Shown: positions 36,023 to 45,217 of the stretch, piece by piece
Layout of the letters: every line of letters begins with the position of its first letter
How positions within the stretch are numbered: the stretch's first letter is position 1
From: Sulfuricurvum sp.
Lineage (GTDB): Bacteria > Campylobacterota > Campylobacteria > Campylobacterales > Sulfurimonadaceae
Direction of reading: 5' to 3'
Assembly (NCBI RefSeq): GCF_028710345.1
Contig: NZ_JAQTUH010000004.1
Span: 33,183 to 97,182 of the forward strand
DNA length: 64,000 nt
The notes under the pieces: model-generated
Told to the model about the DNA's origin: nothing
The model's input: only the letters and a program-made list of their open reading frames with translations
The model's database searches: none
Translations under genes and position numbers: made by a program

Positions 36023-36051
36023 TTGACAATTCCATGATTTTAAACTATAAT
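36023..36051 (+). promoter_or_regulatory. Consensus sigma-70 promoter of the tRNA cluster
   Basis: TTGACA (36023-36028), a 17-nt spacer and TATAAT (36046-36051): a perfect match, rare in this AT-rich genome type, and 43 bp before the first tRNA. Confidence 0.9.
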
Positions 36052-36094
36052 TTCGCCTCACTAATTTAGTCCAGCACTTCATTAGCTGATAGGT

Positions 36095-36172
36095 CGGGGC
36101 GTAGCTCAGTATGGTTAGAGTACTTGGTTTGGGACCAAGGGGCCGGAGGTTCGAGTCCTCTCGCCCCGACCA
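36095..36172 (+). tRNA. tRNA-Pro (TGG)
   Basis: Acceptor CGGGGCG pairs with CGCCCCG and the CCA end is encoded. Anticodon loop TTTGGGA carries TGG. T-loop GTTCGAGTC is present. First gene of a five-tRNA cluster. Confidence 0.96.
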
Positions 36173-36211
36173 TGTTTTTTCTTTTAGTATCATTTCAAAC
36201 TTTTTATTTAT

Positions 36212-36289
36212 GGTGGGATTAGCTCAGTCGGTTAGAGCGCTAGGTTGTGGTTCTAGAGGTCACGGGTTCGAGACCCGTATTCCACCCCA
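36212..36289 (+). tRNA. tRNA-His (GTG)
   Basis: Acceptor GTGGGAT pairs with ATTCCAC. The extra 5' G (36212) faces C73, the histidine identity mark. Anticodon GTG is in GGTTGTGGTTC. CCA is encoded. Confidence 0.96.
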
Positions 36290-36342
36290 TTTGTTTCTGG
36301 TTTGAAACTCCTTTGATACATGATGTTTTAGAAGGCGATTGT

Positions 36343-36419
36343 GCGTTCGTAGCTCAACTGGATAGAGTAACGGACTTCGGATCCGTAGGTTATAGGTTCG
36401 AACCCTATCGGGCGCACCA
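36343..36419 (+). tRNA. tRNA-Arg (TCG)
   Basis: Acceptor GCGTTCG pairs with CGGGCGC, using two G-T pairs. The anticodon stem ACGGA/TCCGT encloses loop CTTCGGA with anticodon TCG. CCA is encoded. Confidence 0.95.
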
Positions 36420-36430
36420 TAGTAACTCGT

Positions 36431-36507
<77 letters not shown>

Positions 36508-36524
36508 CCTTAGACTTTTTATGT

Positions 36525-36608
36525 GCGGATGTGGTGAAATGGTAGACACGCCAGACTTAGGATCTGGTGCCGCAAGGTGTGAAAGTTCAAGTCTTTTCAT
36601 CCGCACCA
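36525..36608 (+). tRNA. tRNA-Leu (TAG)
   Basis: Acceptor GCGGATG pairs with CATCCGC. Anticodon stem CCAGA/TCTGG encloses loop CTTAGGA with anticodon TAG. The long variable arm (TGCCGCAAGGTGT) marks a class II tRNA. CCA is encoded. Last gene of the cluster; the following 196 bp hold nothing recognisable before the next CDS. Confidence 0.95.
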
Positions 36609-36804
36609 CCACTTTATAAACGCCTATTTCAGGCACTTCTTCAACCAACTTTTTCCATTGTGTCCAAAACTTTTTACTACGATTCTATTATTAACTTCGC
36701 CTATTCAACAATCAAGCATAACACTGCTATTTTTTTAAGCAAATTTTCCTATAATACCGTTATATCATAACAACTATAATGATATTAACCCCAAAGGAAA
36801 TACC

Positions 36805-37284
36805 ATGAAAATCGCACTCTATCTAGGGCTTTTGTTTATTAGTCTGTTTGCTCAAGAAGCAAATTTACCAACTGAGTTGAATAGTTGGAAAAGTTTATCG
36901 TATGTAGGTTCGGCAAAAAGTGCCGATGAGTTGCCGAATGCTGTGCTAACCCTCAATAAAGCTTCCTATGTCGGACTCATTAATACTCCAAAAATAAAAT
37001 ATGTAGTAAGACCTACCAAAGAGGGTGGTACGGTAAGCTATGGTGGACTTTTTCAACTCGATATCAAAGAGAGTGGTATCTACCGAGTTGTTTTGGGGAA
37101 TGCCTCATGGATTGATGTGATTAAAGAGGGGAAAACGGCTCAATCGATAGCACATAACGGTGGACCTGACAATTCAGGGATACGAAAAATGGTGGATTAC
37201 CCTTTAGAAACAGGGACATATACGTTGCAACTCTCCGCTGGAGGGGATAGCAACTCAGCCGTACTTGTCACAAAAATCAAGTAA
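36805..37284 (+). CDS. Periplasmic hypothetical protein paired with a di-haem peroxidase
   Basis: A 159-residue exported protein: Sec signal MKIALYLGLLFISLFAQ, then a mature domain of about 140 residues with beta-rich composition (YVVRPTKEGGTVSYGGLF, TGTYTLQLSAGGDSNSAVLV). AAAGGAAATACC precedes ATG. The ending looks like a jelly-roll or immunoglobulin-like strand pattern, but no family is recognised and there are no haem motifs. It lies 17 bp before the di-haem peroxidase start, so the two are probably cotranscribed and act together in the periplasm (inference). Confidence 0.75.
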   Translation: MKIALYLGLLFISLFAQEANLPTELNSWKSLSYVGSAKSADELPNAVLTLNKASYVGLINTPKIKYVVRPTKEGGTVSYGGLFQLDIKESGIYRVVLGNASWIDVIKEGKTAQSIAHNGGPDNSGIRKMVDYPLETGTYTLQLSAGGDSNSAVLVTKIK

Positions 37285-37301
37285 CTTAAAAGAGGATGAT
37301 T

Positions 37302-38279
37302 ATGAGACAAAGTATTTACGCTATTGTTGCCATATGTGTTTTTAGTGCAGAGCTTTATTCGCAATCTGCCCCGAGTAACAGCCAAGCAGAGAAAGCCAAA
37401 ATCGAGTTAGGGCGACGGCTGTTTTACGATGCTGACCTCTCTATCAACGGCACGATGTCGTGCGCAACATGTCATGAACAAAGACGCGCTTTTAGTGATG
37501 GCAACAGTCTCCATCCCGGAGCGCTGGATGACCCAGGCAAACGAAATGTTCCGGGATTAGCCAATGTTAGTCTGTATAAAAACTTGACATGGGCACACAA
37601 TCATCTTAGTGGTTTAGCTGAACAATCGTTTGCACCGATTAGAGGTACTGATCCCATAGAGATGGGGATGAATGCTCATGAGGATGAAATAACCAAACGA
37701 TTAGGTCAAAACAGCTGTTATCAAAAACTCTTTTCACTCGCGTTTAGTGAAGAAAAAGGTGCGATTAATTTAGGTGCTGTCTCAAAAGCGTTAGAGAGTT
37801 TTGAAAAAACATTGATTTCCAATGATTCTTTGTATGATCAAAAAATGAAAAGCAAACAGCCTTTACCAACCAAAGATGCCCAAGCGGGGAAAAAGTTGTT
37901 TTTTGGAGCGGCAAAATGCAACAGTTGTCACACTGCACCCCTCTTTAGTGATGATGATTTTCATCAAGTCCAACCACAAAATCAAGTAGCAGTGAATAAA
38001 ATCAAAGACAATGGATTATCCGATGTCACCGGTAACCCAAAAGATAAAAACTTTTTTCGTACCCCAAGTCTGAGAAATGCCGTTTTAACTGCTCCTTATT
38101 GGCATGATGGAAGCGCTAAAACACTCACCGAAGCTATCCAAAAACATGATGTAAAAATCAATCAAGCATTGAGTGAGAAAGAGATTAATAAGATTATTGC
38201 ATTTCTCCAAACACTGAGCGATACGTCATTTATTACCAATCCACAATACGCGAAACCAAGCCAAGAGTGCCCATACTGA
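37302..38279 (+). CDS. Di-haem cytochrome c peroxidase (MauG/CCP family)
   Basis: A periplasmic enzyme of 325 residues that in the family reduces hydrogen peroxide with electrons from c-type cytochromes. It has a Sec signal (MRQSIYAIVAICVFSAELYS) and two CxxCH haem sites: CATCH in the N-terminal half and CNSCH near residue 205. A distal haem ligand region (EMGMNAHEDE) and the C-terminal FFRTPSLRNAVLTAPYWHDG phrase are family features. ATG 37302 is preferred over 37296 because AGAGG then lies 6 nt upstream. It could be a MauG-like oxidase modifying the preceding protein instead of a detoxifying peroxidase. Confidence 0.9.
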   Translation: MRQSIYAIVAICVFSAELYSQSAPSNSQAEKAKIELGRRLFYDADLSINGTMSCATCHEQRRAFSDGNSLHPGALDDPGKRNVPGLANVSLYKNLTWAHNHLSGLAEQSFAPIRGTDPIEMGMNAHEDEITKRLGQNSCYQKLFSLAFSEEKGAINLGAVSKALESFEKTLISNDSLYDQKMKSKQPLPTKDAQAGKKLFFGAAKCNSCHTAPLFSDDDFHQVQPQNQVAVNKIKDNGLSDVTGNPKDKNFFRTPSLRNAVLTAPYWHDGSAKTLTEAIQKHDVKINQALSEKEINKIIAFLQTLSDTSFITNPQYAKPSQECPY

Positions 38280-38314
38280 GTTAGTATGGAGGCTCTAATT
38301 TCGTAAAATTGACG

Positions 38315-38692
38315 TTATTTTGACCCAAAAGAGTCAATTTTTTTTGCAAATCCTATCTCATTTAATCCGCCGATTTTTTGCTCTAACAATTTGCCATCGG
38401 CACTAAAAAAAAGAACATTCGGTGTAGCAAAAACCGAATAGTCGCTTCTCGCCTCTTCGTTAAAATCAAGATTGATATAAAAAAACTGCGCTTTTTCATT
38501 GTATTTTTGGTCCAATTTTTTAACGGATTCCATAGTAATTTTACAAAATGGGCAAGGATCATTACCCAAAACGACAACGGAATATTTCGAAGAATTTTTA
38601 ATTGCCTTTTTTACATTATCGTACGATGTAACTTCAATATTGGCGGCGAATAGTGATACCCCACAAACTAAACCGACAAAATACTTGAACAT
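38315..38692 (-). CDS. Periplasmic thioredoxin-fold protein (CPFC)
   Basis: A 125-residue exported thiol-disulfide protein. Sec signal MFKYFVGLVCGVSLFAAN, then a thioredoxin-like domain with active site DPCPFCKITM and cis-Pro in FATPNVLFF. CPFC is more typical of DsbC/DsbG-like or thioredoxin-like periplasmic proteins than of classic CGPC thioredoxin. The domain is minimal, with no dimerisation region. Convergent with the peroxidase gene. Confidence 0.85.
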   Translation of the reverse strand: MFKYFVGLVCGVSLFAANIEVTSYDNVKKAIKNSSKYSVVVLGNDPCPFCKITMESVKKLDQKYNEKAQFFYINLDFNEEARSDYSVFATPNVLFFSADGKLLEQKIGGLNEIGFAKKIDSFGSK

Positions 38693-38717
38693 TTTTTCTC
38701 CTATAGCTCTTCTTAAT

Positions 38718-39839
38718 TTACTGACCGCATCTTTTCGCTTTCTCTTCGATTAGCATCGTATTTAAAATAGAAAATACCTCTCTACTTGCTGATTCAGCAT
38801 CTTTAAAATAGGTCATTACATTGTGCGATTTTTCGCCACATGTTCCTGATTTTACACAATGTATTGCATCATGAATACGATCATGAACTATTTTATGAGG
38901 GGATTCAAGCTTGTTATAACTAGGGACAGAGCCAAAGACCTCTTTGCCCAAGCCATTATCATACCATTTGCCCAAACGGCATCCGTGATGATCGGCAAAT
39001 TCATCGTCTACACGATTCAAAAATACCGTTTTATACCCTCGGGATTTAAACAATAAATGATCGAGCTTCACCAGTACGATAAAAATTGAATACAAAATAT
39101 CGGTACTGTTACTATCTATCTCTGCTGTTCGATGCTGTTGTTCAAAAAGGGTATTTTGAAAATGTCCCAGCTTATTGCTAGACTCCGTAGAGATAGCCTC
39201 CATAGTACTGGAGCGTTCATCTATTTCCATCGTATTTTGCTTGAGGCTTTGAACGCTTATTTCAACCTCTTGGGTCGCTTTTTGAGTCCTCTCAGCAAGT
39301 TTACGTACCTCATCAGCAACTACCGCAAATCCACGACCATGTTCCCCCGCCCGCGCCGCTTCGATAGCAGCATTCAGCGCTAAGAGATTGGTCTGATCGG
39401 AGATATCTTTAATCAAACCGATAATTGTGCTAATTGATTCGACACTTCCGGTAAGCTGAGCAGCAGAACCGTAGTTACTCGTAATATTTTCGGCAAGAGT
39501 TTGTTGGATAGCAAGCATCTCTTTGATTTCACTATTGATTTCAGTAGATGATGCACGGTTTAGGCGATTCAGTTCCGCAATCTCTTTAAGCTCTTCCACA
39601 TCCCCCATAAGATCTTTTTGAAGCATGGATAGATCGTTTTCGCTCCCATGCACCAACCCCTCGGTTAATTCATGAATAAGGGTAAACATCACCTGAGCGG
39701 TTCGTGCGTCACTGGCCTCTGATTTTAGCTGCTGATTTTCTGATGACAAGTGCTCTTGGGAAGATTCCAATTCACGAATACGCGCATGAAGCGCTTCAAC
39801 TTCTTTGGATTGATCTATATAGCGTTGCTTATAAAACAT
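38718..39839 (-). CDS. Soluble methyl-accepting chemotaxis protein with CZB domain (TlpD-like)
   Basis: A 373-residue receptor with no membrane segment. An N-terminal coiled coil (about 8-45) precedes the MCP signalling hairpin, whose tip ([21 protein letters not shown], shown in part; residues 148-180) contacts CheA/CheW. A C-terminal zinc-binding CZB domain follows, with His261, Cys287 (GCRLGKWY), His315 and His319. In TlpD-type relatives CZB binds zinc and reacts to oxidants such as hypochlorous acid. It lies 72 bp beyond parA and has its own TATAAT, so it is probably separately transcribed but functionally tied to the chemosensory cluster. Confidence 0.92.
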   Translation of the reverse strand: MFYKQRYIDQSKEVEALHARIRELESSQEHLSSENQQLKSEASDARTAQVMFTLIHELTEGLVHGSENDLSMLQKDLMGDVEELKEIAELNRLNRASSTEINSEIKEMLAIQQTLAENITSNYGSAAQLTGSVESISTIIGLIKDISDQTNLLALNAAIEAARAGEHGRGFAVVADEVRKLAERTQKATQEVEISVQSLKQNTMEIDERSSTMEAISTESSNKLGHFQNTLFEQQHRTAEIDSNSTDILYSIFIVLVKLDHLLFKSRGYKTVFLNRVDDEFADHHGCRLGKWYDNGLGKEVFGSVPSYNKLESPHKIVHDRIHDAIHCVKSGTCGEKSHNVMTYFKDAESASREVFSILNTMLIEEKAKRCGQ

Positions 39840-39870
39840 ATTTATCCTTGATAGATGTAAATAAGCTAAT

Positions 39871-39876
39871 ATTATA
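39871..39876 (-). promoter_or_regulatory. -10 box of the MCP-CZB gene
   Basis: TATAAT on the minus strand 31 nt before the ATG at 39839, followed by the ribosome site AAGGATAA. No clear -35. It supports separate transcription from the upstream parA. Confidence 0.55.
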
Positions 39877-39911
39877 CGACTATTTTATCAATATGAATAA
39901 TATTTGTATCA

Positions 39912-40652
39912 TTATATTCTTTGAAGCAACTCTTCAACAAATCGATGATAGTCTTTTATCCCGCGTGAACGATCCGCATTATCAATAATGGGATTCCCCC
40001 CCTCAAACTGATTGGAAAGTTTCACATCAATCCCGATAGGAGAAAAAAATTTCTCTTCTCCAAACTGTACTTTGACTTTGGCAATTGCATCACGGTGTTC
40101 AGGGATGTGCAGATTAACCATCACCGGTAAAATACCGACATTTGGGGTAGATTGGTAGTTATTTGAAGCATGCTGATAGATAGCGCGCACCATCTGTCCA
40201 ACCGCTACGACCCCTAAATGGTGAGGGACAAAAGGAATAACCACCGCATCAGCAACCTCTAGAGCATTTTTGAGCAGGGCATCAAACGTCGGTGGGGTAT
40301 CGATTACCACATAATCAAAAAATTCATGAAGCATCTCATTGGCAAAACGATTTTTGAGAGTTCCGCGTAAATCACCGTTTTCATACACATCGAAAAACTC
40401 GGTTGCCGGAGAGAGGGTGAGTTGATCAAACACCGTCGGGACAAAGGTCTCACAAAGGGTTTTGCCAAAAAAGATAGAGTGAACACCGTTATCCAACGAA
40501 CTCGATGATCCTACCCCCATCGAGGCATGTGCTTGGGTATCAAAATCAATCAACAATACCGAACCCCGCTTAGCAAGCTCACACGCCAAATTAACCGCCG
40601 TTGTCGTTTTCGCCGATCCACCTTTGCGATTAGAAACAACAATCGTCTTCAT
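39912..40652 (-). CDS. ParA-family ATPase in the chemosensory cluster
   Basis: A 246-residue ParA/MinD-type ATPase. It has the deviant Walker A RKGGSAKTTTAVNLA (near 9-23), switch I region LLIDFDTQAHAS and Walker B VVIDTPPTFD. It overlaps the upstream CheW-CZB gene by ATGA, so it belongs to the operon. No ParB or parS is nearby, arguing against chromosome partitioning. ParA relatives encoded in chemotaxis operons (PpfA of Rhodobacter, ParC of Vibrio) place chemoreceptor arrays in the cell. With soluble receptors here, a PpfA-like role in spacing a cytoplasmic array is the best inference. Confidence 0.9.
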   Translation of the reverse strand: MKTIVVSNRKGGSAKTTTAVNLACELAKRGSVLLIDFDTQAHASMGVGSSSSLDNGVHSIFFGKTLCETFVPTVFDQLTLSPATEFFDVYENGDLRGTLKNRFANEMLHEFFDYVVIDTPPTFDALLKNALEVADAVVIPFVPHHLGVVAVGQMVRAIYQHASNNYQSTPNVGILPVMVNLHIPEHRDAIAKVKVQFGEEKFFSPIGIDVKLSNQFEGGNPIIDNADRSRGIKDYHRFVEELLQRI

Positions 40653-41422
40653 GCGACCGATTCATTAGGAAGTTTTATTGAGCTAACAACCACTACTAAC
40701 GACTTGTTATACTCTACAACGCCGCGCGTCTCTAAATATTCTCCAACTTTGACCTGATGCCTGTACGGTTTTATCTGCGATTCATCAAAACTGACAATAT
40801 CTTTGATCCCATCTACTTTGATGGCAAACAGTCCATTGGAGGAGCGATATATAAGTAGTTTTTGTGATTGGGCCGAAATATCATTACTCCGTCGTACCAT
40901 CTCACTAAGCATTTTCATCGTCTCAACATACACACCGTTGACAATCTCTGCGTTATAGCGATCCAATTTTTCCTCATTACTTCCAAGCTTTAAAAGTTCT
41001 GCACCGATCTCATGTAACTGCGCATGTACAGGGATAATTGCTCTTATAATCGCAAGCACTTCAGGATCATGGGCACTGAATGTATATATCCATTTTCCCA
41101 AACGACACAGATGAGGATCAAGGGCAAGGGCAAATGGCGTCCCCTCTCGCAACGATAGCTCGAGTGCTTGTACCCAATTTTGGTGATCTTTTATCACCTG
41201 ATTAAAGAGCTGCAATATTTGCTCTTCGTGTGTTTGCGTTTCACTAAGACGACGAAAACTGAGTACTTTTAGGGTGTAATCCTGATAATTCATCACCCCC
41301 TCAATATAAGGGTGTGCGTTAGCAAGAGGGGTAAGACGACCGATTTGATCGATACGCTCTACAGAATCAACCTCTATTGCGTACTGACTATTCCCAACAC
41401 TAAAAACAATAAAATCAGACAT
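40649..41422 (-). CDS. CheW interrupted by a CZB zinc-binding domain (1)
   Basis: A 257-residue coupling protein. Residues 1-60 are the first half of a CheW fold (FIVFSVGNSQYAIEVDSVER, then EGVMNYQDYTLKVLSFRRL). Residues about 68-145 form a CZB four-helix domain with its four ligands His80, Cys106 (CRLGKW), His133 and His137. Residues about 185-250 complete CheW (LLIYRSSNGLFAIKVDGIKD to VVEYNKSLVVVVSS). CheW bridges receptors and CheA, so zinc or an oxidant could modulate coupling directly. ATG 41422 has AAAGGA upstream. It overlaps parA. Confidence 0.88.
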   Translation of the reverse strand: MSDFIVFSVGNSQYAIEVDSVERIDQIGRLTPLANAHPYIEGVMNYQDYTLKVLSFRRLSETQTHEEQILQLFNQVIKDHQNWVQALELSLREGTPFALALDPHLCRLGKWIYTFSAHDPEVLAIIRAIIPVHAQLHEIGAELLKLGSNEEKLDRYNAEIVNGVYVETMKMLSEMVRRSNDISAQSQKLLIYRSSNGLFAIKVDGIKDIVSFDESQIKPYRHQVKVGEYLETRGVVEYNKSLVVVVSSIKLPNESVA

Positions 41423-41431
41423 ACAATTCCT

Positions 41432-41701
41432 TTATCCGCAATGGGTCTCGCTTAGTTCAAACCCCTCACAAACGCGTTGATATAGCTTTGGATAGCTACC
41501 AAATAAGAACTCCGCATTATAGAGTTTTTTGTATGCCAATATTAGTTGTAAAATTCCCAAATGGATATCATCACACTCACTAAAATCAAACAAAACAGAG
41601 GTCGGGGATGAGAGTTGTAAGTAATCACGGAGTGGGACGATCTCATCTTCATAGGTCACACCGCTAAAGGTTACTTGATAATTTTCTATAACCATAGACA
41701 T
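41432..41701 (-). CDS. Small STAS-like protein
   Basis: An 89-residue protein between the two CheW-CZB genes, starting 1 nt after the preceding stop. Strand-helix pattern and the phrase SVLFDFSECDDIHLGILQLI resemble STAS/anti-sigma-factor-antagonist domains, where a Ser or Thr at the start of the second helix is phosphorylated; here that position holds His or Asp, so classic phosphoregulation is doubtful. It may serve as an adaptor in the array. The assignment rests on pattern only. Confidence 0.6.
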   Translation of the reverse strand: MSMVIENYQVTFSGVTYEDEIVPLRDYLQLSSPTSVLFDFSECDDIHLGILQLILAYKKLYNAEFLFGSYPKLYQRVCEGFELSETHCG

Positions 41702-41702
41702 C

Positions 41703-42479
41703 TTACACCGCCTCTTTCATCGGCATAAAGACCGATTTGATAACATTAACGAGCTTATCATCCATATCGATCACACCACTGACCTCTAAAAAATTTCCCA
41801 TACCTTTTGCCGTCTCTACCGGCTTTATCATCGATGATTCGATTTGAACCATATCATCAATCCCATCAACTTTGATGGCAAAAAACTGATTGTCATTTTG
41901 ATAGATTAATAACCTTTGCATATAGCCGGATATAGATGAAGACATATCCCCCATTTTTTTGATTTCCCCGAGGGTTGTTGAATAAATAGCAACGATTTCT
42001 GCTCTGGCAAGCTCTAATGCTGCCTCCGGGTTACTCTCGCGTAATGCCAATATCTCTCGCCCTCTCTCATGTAGTTTTGCATGGGTTGGACGAAGCAGTT
42101 TGAGAATCGCTAAAATATCGGTATCATGTGTCGTATAAGCATCGAGCCATTTACCGAGATTACATGCATGAGGATCGGTAGTGAGGGCAAAAACGGTATT
42201 ATTTTCCATCGCCTCCATAAAAGCAGTTACCCATTTTTCATGGTCGTTTGCTACCCTCTTAAAAAGTGCTGCGATTTCCGTTTCATGCTCATCCATCGCT
42301 GTCATTTTACGAAAATTGACAATTTTTGTCACCCGATTCTCATACGACATCATCCCATCGATAAAAGGGTGAGCATTAGGAATATGGGTTATCGATGGGA
42401 TCTGAATAATTCGTTCAACATTCGCAACTTTCAGTGCATAATAATTGGTTCCTACCGTAAATACAATATAATCTTCCAT
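41703..42479 (-). CDS. CheW interrupted by a CZB zinc-binding domain (2)
   Basis: A 258-residue paralogue of the other CheW-CZB protein with the same layout. First CheW half, residues 1-60 (YIVFTVGTNYYALKVANVER). CZB has ligands His80, Cys106 (CNLGKW), His133 and His137 at identical positions. Second CheW half from about 188 (LLIYQNDNQFFAIKVDGIDD). The frame opens earlier, but ATG 42479 has AAGGGGA 5 nt upstream and a standard CheW start. It sits 10 bp after cheA. The two copies are clearly diverged, so the duplication is not recent. Confidence 0.88.
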   Translation of the reverse strand: MEDYIVFTVGTNYYALKVANVERIIQIPSITHIPNAHPFIDGMMSYENRVTKIVNFRKMTAMDEHETEIAALFKRVANDHEKWVTAFMEAMENNTVFALTTDPHACNLGKWLDAYTTHDTDILAILKLLRPTHAKLHERGREILALRESNPEAALELARAEIVAIYSTTLGEIKKMGDMSSSISGYMQRLLIYQNDNQFFAIKVDGIDDMVQIESSMIKPVETAKGMGNFLEVSGVIDMDDKLVNVIKSVFMPMKEAV

Positions 42480-42489
42480 ATTATCCCCT

Positions 42490-45210
42490 TTAACTTGCAT
42501 TCTGTAGATGTGATTGAAGCAAATGGGAAATTTGCAACATCCCCAATGGATCAATCACCATAATTATTTGACCGTTTCCAAGCAAAGCCGTACCGCTAAG
42601 AATTGGATGATTTTCCATAATTCCCTCCAGAGGTTTTTGAACCACTTCGAGTTGCCCCAATAAATCATTGACCACTACTGCTAACAAATTACCTTTAATA
42701 TTCAATACAACGATTGGAAGTGCTCTCTTTTCGAGCCCTTTCTCATCGAGCATCCCTTTGATAAATAACAACGGAATTACTTCCCCGCGTAAATAGATAA
42801 ACGGCTCATTTTGAAGATATTCGATTGCATTGGATTCGATTTTAACGGTTTCAGAAACACTCTCCATCGGAAACCCGTAATGGACATTATTCATTGATAC
42901 ATGAAGCAAAGAGGTGACCGCAAGCGACATCGGAATAGAGAGATAAATCGTGGTCCCTTGATTCGGTATGGTCTTGATTCGGATAGTTCCATTAAACGCT
43001 TCAATCGATTTTTTCACCACATCCATTCCCACGCCACGCCCGCTATATTCACTAATCACCTCGGCAGTAGAGAGCCCGGGTAGCATGACGAGTTCCGCTT
43101 TTTCACTATCACTCAGTGCATCAATTTGATCTAATGTTAATAGATCTTTTTCCAGCACTTTTTGGACAACACGATCAATATTTATTCCCGCGCCGTCATC
43201 ACGTATCTCTACGATGATTTTATCACTTTGAGAGTAGGCAGTGAGAGTAATCTGACCTTCGGGATTTTTCCCTTTTTGAACACGAATTTCAGGAGATTCT
43301 ATCCCATGATCGAGTGAATTTCGCATGATATGAATCATCGGATCAGCCAGCATCTCAATCATATTTTTATCGAGTTTCGTCTCTCCCCCTTCCATTGTTA
43401 AATTCACTTTTTTCCCAAGATTTTTGGAGATATCGCGCACCAATTTCGGATAACGGTCAAAGACATACGAAATCGGAAGCATCCGCATCGACATTATCAA
43501 ATCTTGAAGTTGTTCGGTAAGGCGGTTAATAAACGTATATTTTTCCATAATAGCCCGTTTTGCCCCATCTCCACTCATCTTATGGACACCATCTGCGAGA
43601 TAAGGGAGGGAATTTTTCGCTACTAGCAGCTCTCCCACGACATTCATCAAATGATCAATCGACTCTTGCTCAATTTTTACCGTTTTCCCGACAACCCCTT
43701 TTTTGGATGTTCCAGCTTTATCTTCTGTTTCAATTTTTTCACTCAAATGCTTTGGCTCAGAAGCAAGCGGTTTTATTATCGGCTCAACAACATCAGGGTG
43801 AGATTCTATCTCGTCAATAACCAACGTCTCAACAAAGATATTTTCTTGAATATTGACTTCTTTTACCGACTCCAACCCGAGTTCTTGTCGTAACCAGTGT
43901 ATAAGTCCTTCGCGAGTTTTAAAAGCATCTGGAGGGGATGAGACATACTCTTCGAGATAATAACTAACCATCGATTGTACACGTTCGAATCCTTCTGGTG
44001 AGTCAAATGCTTCGAGAGCTTGCAGCTGTTGCATTAAAATCTCATGCAAACGCTCTTGTGCTGCTTCATCAAGAATAATATTGCCACTCTGAGGTGACTC
44101 TTTAGGGGCTTCTTCTTCTATCCATAAACCTTTAAGGGTAAAAGCTTCTCCTTTAGGCAAGATATCGAAAAATGGTTTTAACTGTTTCAAATCATCCGCT
44201 TTTATCCACCCTAAAAGATCCAAAAGACGATTTAATTGATAGCTTTGAAGGGTATTAGAACCGATCAAGGGGAGTGAATTCTCTATTTTTTGAGCTATTT
44301 CTGAAACATTTCCACTCTCTAATAGCGTATTGCATTGGGCTCCAAGTTCTTTTAGGACATCGAGGGTGTGTCCTGATTCCCCCTCATCAATCTGTAGTAA
44401 TGTAGAGATATCAAGCGGCAAAAAAGTTAGTTCATCACTAAAGTTAAAGAGGGCATCGGCAATCTCATCATAGGTGGCGTAAACAAACGCACACATTTGT
44501 ATTTTAAGAAGTAATCCATCAGTATCATCAAATCCTGACAAAAGAGCTGTCGCTCCATTTTCACTCATGCACGAATGGACACCGACCACTTTATCCGCAA
44601 TTAACGAGAGGGTATAAACAGGGTCATTGCCATACACCATACACGATTCATCGACATCAAAGACGATTGCATAAAGTTGTGCTCGTGAGCATAAATCTTC
44701 ATCGATTTCATCTAACTTAAAAGGAATTTTTTGGGGGGAACTTCTCAAAAATGGCATTGGAATGTTGATGACATCCCCGATAATCGTAACCATAGCGTAG
44801 GGGCAACTCCACACTACTTCTTCAATCGTTTTACCCATCAACGAGCTCAGCTCCTGCGCTATTTCATCGATACGATTTTCATCAGCATCCACTATCTCAC
44901 CGCTCTCTTCTGCCGCTTCGATCAGATTAACCACCTCATCAAACGCATTATAAAGCGATTCCACCATCGCTTCTTGAAATTCAAGTTTTCCGGAACGCAA
45001 CATATCCAATAAATCTTCTGCGTGGTGTGTTATCCGTTTTACCGATTCAAAGCCAACGATTCCAGAGCCCCCTTTAAGGGTATGGGCAGCCCGAAATACA
45101 GAGTTAAGGAGTTCAGGATCTTCACCGCCGATATTTTCGATATGTTGATCTATAAATGCGAGATTTTCTCTCGCTTCCAGTAAAAATTGTTCAAGCAAAG
45201 GATCCATCAT
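42490..45210 (-). CDS. cheA: Chemotaxis histidine kinase CheA
   Basis: A 906-residue cytoplasmic kinase. The Hpt domain at the N-terminus has the phosphoacceptor His43 in AAHTLKGGSG. A long central part (about 130-500) is poorly conserved and replaces or contains the response-regulator-binding region. The dimerisation helix has HLMNVVGELLVAKN, followed by the ATPase with NSLDHGIESPEIR and GRGVGMDVVK, and the C-terminal CheW-like domain. Unlike the CheAY of Campylobacter and Helicobacter it has no receiver domain at the C-terminus. This suggests a chemosensory system other than the core motility one, with CheY proteins supplied as separate genes. Confidence 0.95.
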   Translation of the reverse strand: MMDPLLEQFLLEARENLAFIDQHIENIGGEDPELLNSVFRAAHTLKGGSGIVGFESVKRITHHAEDLLDMLRSGKLEFQEAMVESLYNAFDEVVNLIEAAEESGEIVDADENRIDEIAQELSSLMGKTIEEVVWSCPYAMVTIIGDVINIPMPFLRSSPQKIPFKLDEIDEDLCSRAQLYAIVFDVDESCMVYGNDPVYTLSLIADKVVGVHSCMSENGATALLSGFDDTDGLLLKIQMCAFVYATYDEIADALFNFSDELTFLPLDISTLLQIDEGESGHTLDVLKELGAQCNTLLESGNVSEIAQKIENSLPLIGSNTLQSYQLNRLLDLLGWIKADDLKQLKPFFDILPKGEAFTLKGLWIEEEAPKESPQSGNIILDEAAQERLHEILMQQLQALEAFDSPEGFERVQSMVSYYLEEYVSSPPDAFKTREGLIHWLRQELGLESVKEVNIQENIFVETLVIDEIESHPDVVEPIIKPLASEPKHLSEKIETEDKAGTSKKGVVGKTVKIEQESIDHLMNVVGELLVAKNSLPYLADGVHKMSGDGAKRAIMEKYTFINRLTEQLQDLIMSMRMLPISYVFDRYPKLVRDISKNLGKKVNLTMEGGETKLDKNMIEMLADPMIHIMRNSLDHGIESPEIRVQKGKNPEGQITLTAYSQSDKIIVEIRDDGAGINIDRVVQKVLEKDLLTLDQIDALSDSEKAELVMLPGLSTAEVISEYSGRGVGMDVVKKSIEAFNGTIRIKTIPNQGTTIYLSIPMSLAVTSLLHVSMNNVHYGFPMESVSETVKIESNAIEYLQNEPFIYLRGEVIPLLFIKGMLDEKGLEKRALPIVVLNIKGNLLAVVVNDLLGQLEVVQKPLEGIMENHPILSGTALLGNGQIIMVIDPLGMLQISHLLQSHLQNAS

Positions 45211-45217
45211 TAACTCC

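Noticed and set aside
39912-40652. Chromosome-partition ParA or replication origin
   Set aside because: No parB, parS-like palindromes, dnaA or gid genes are near, and the gene is translationally coupled to a chemotaxis gene.
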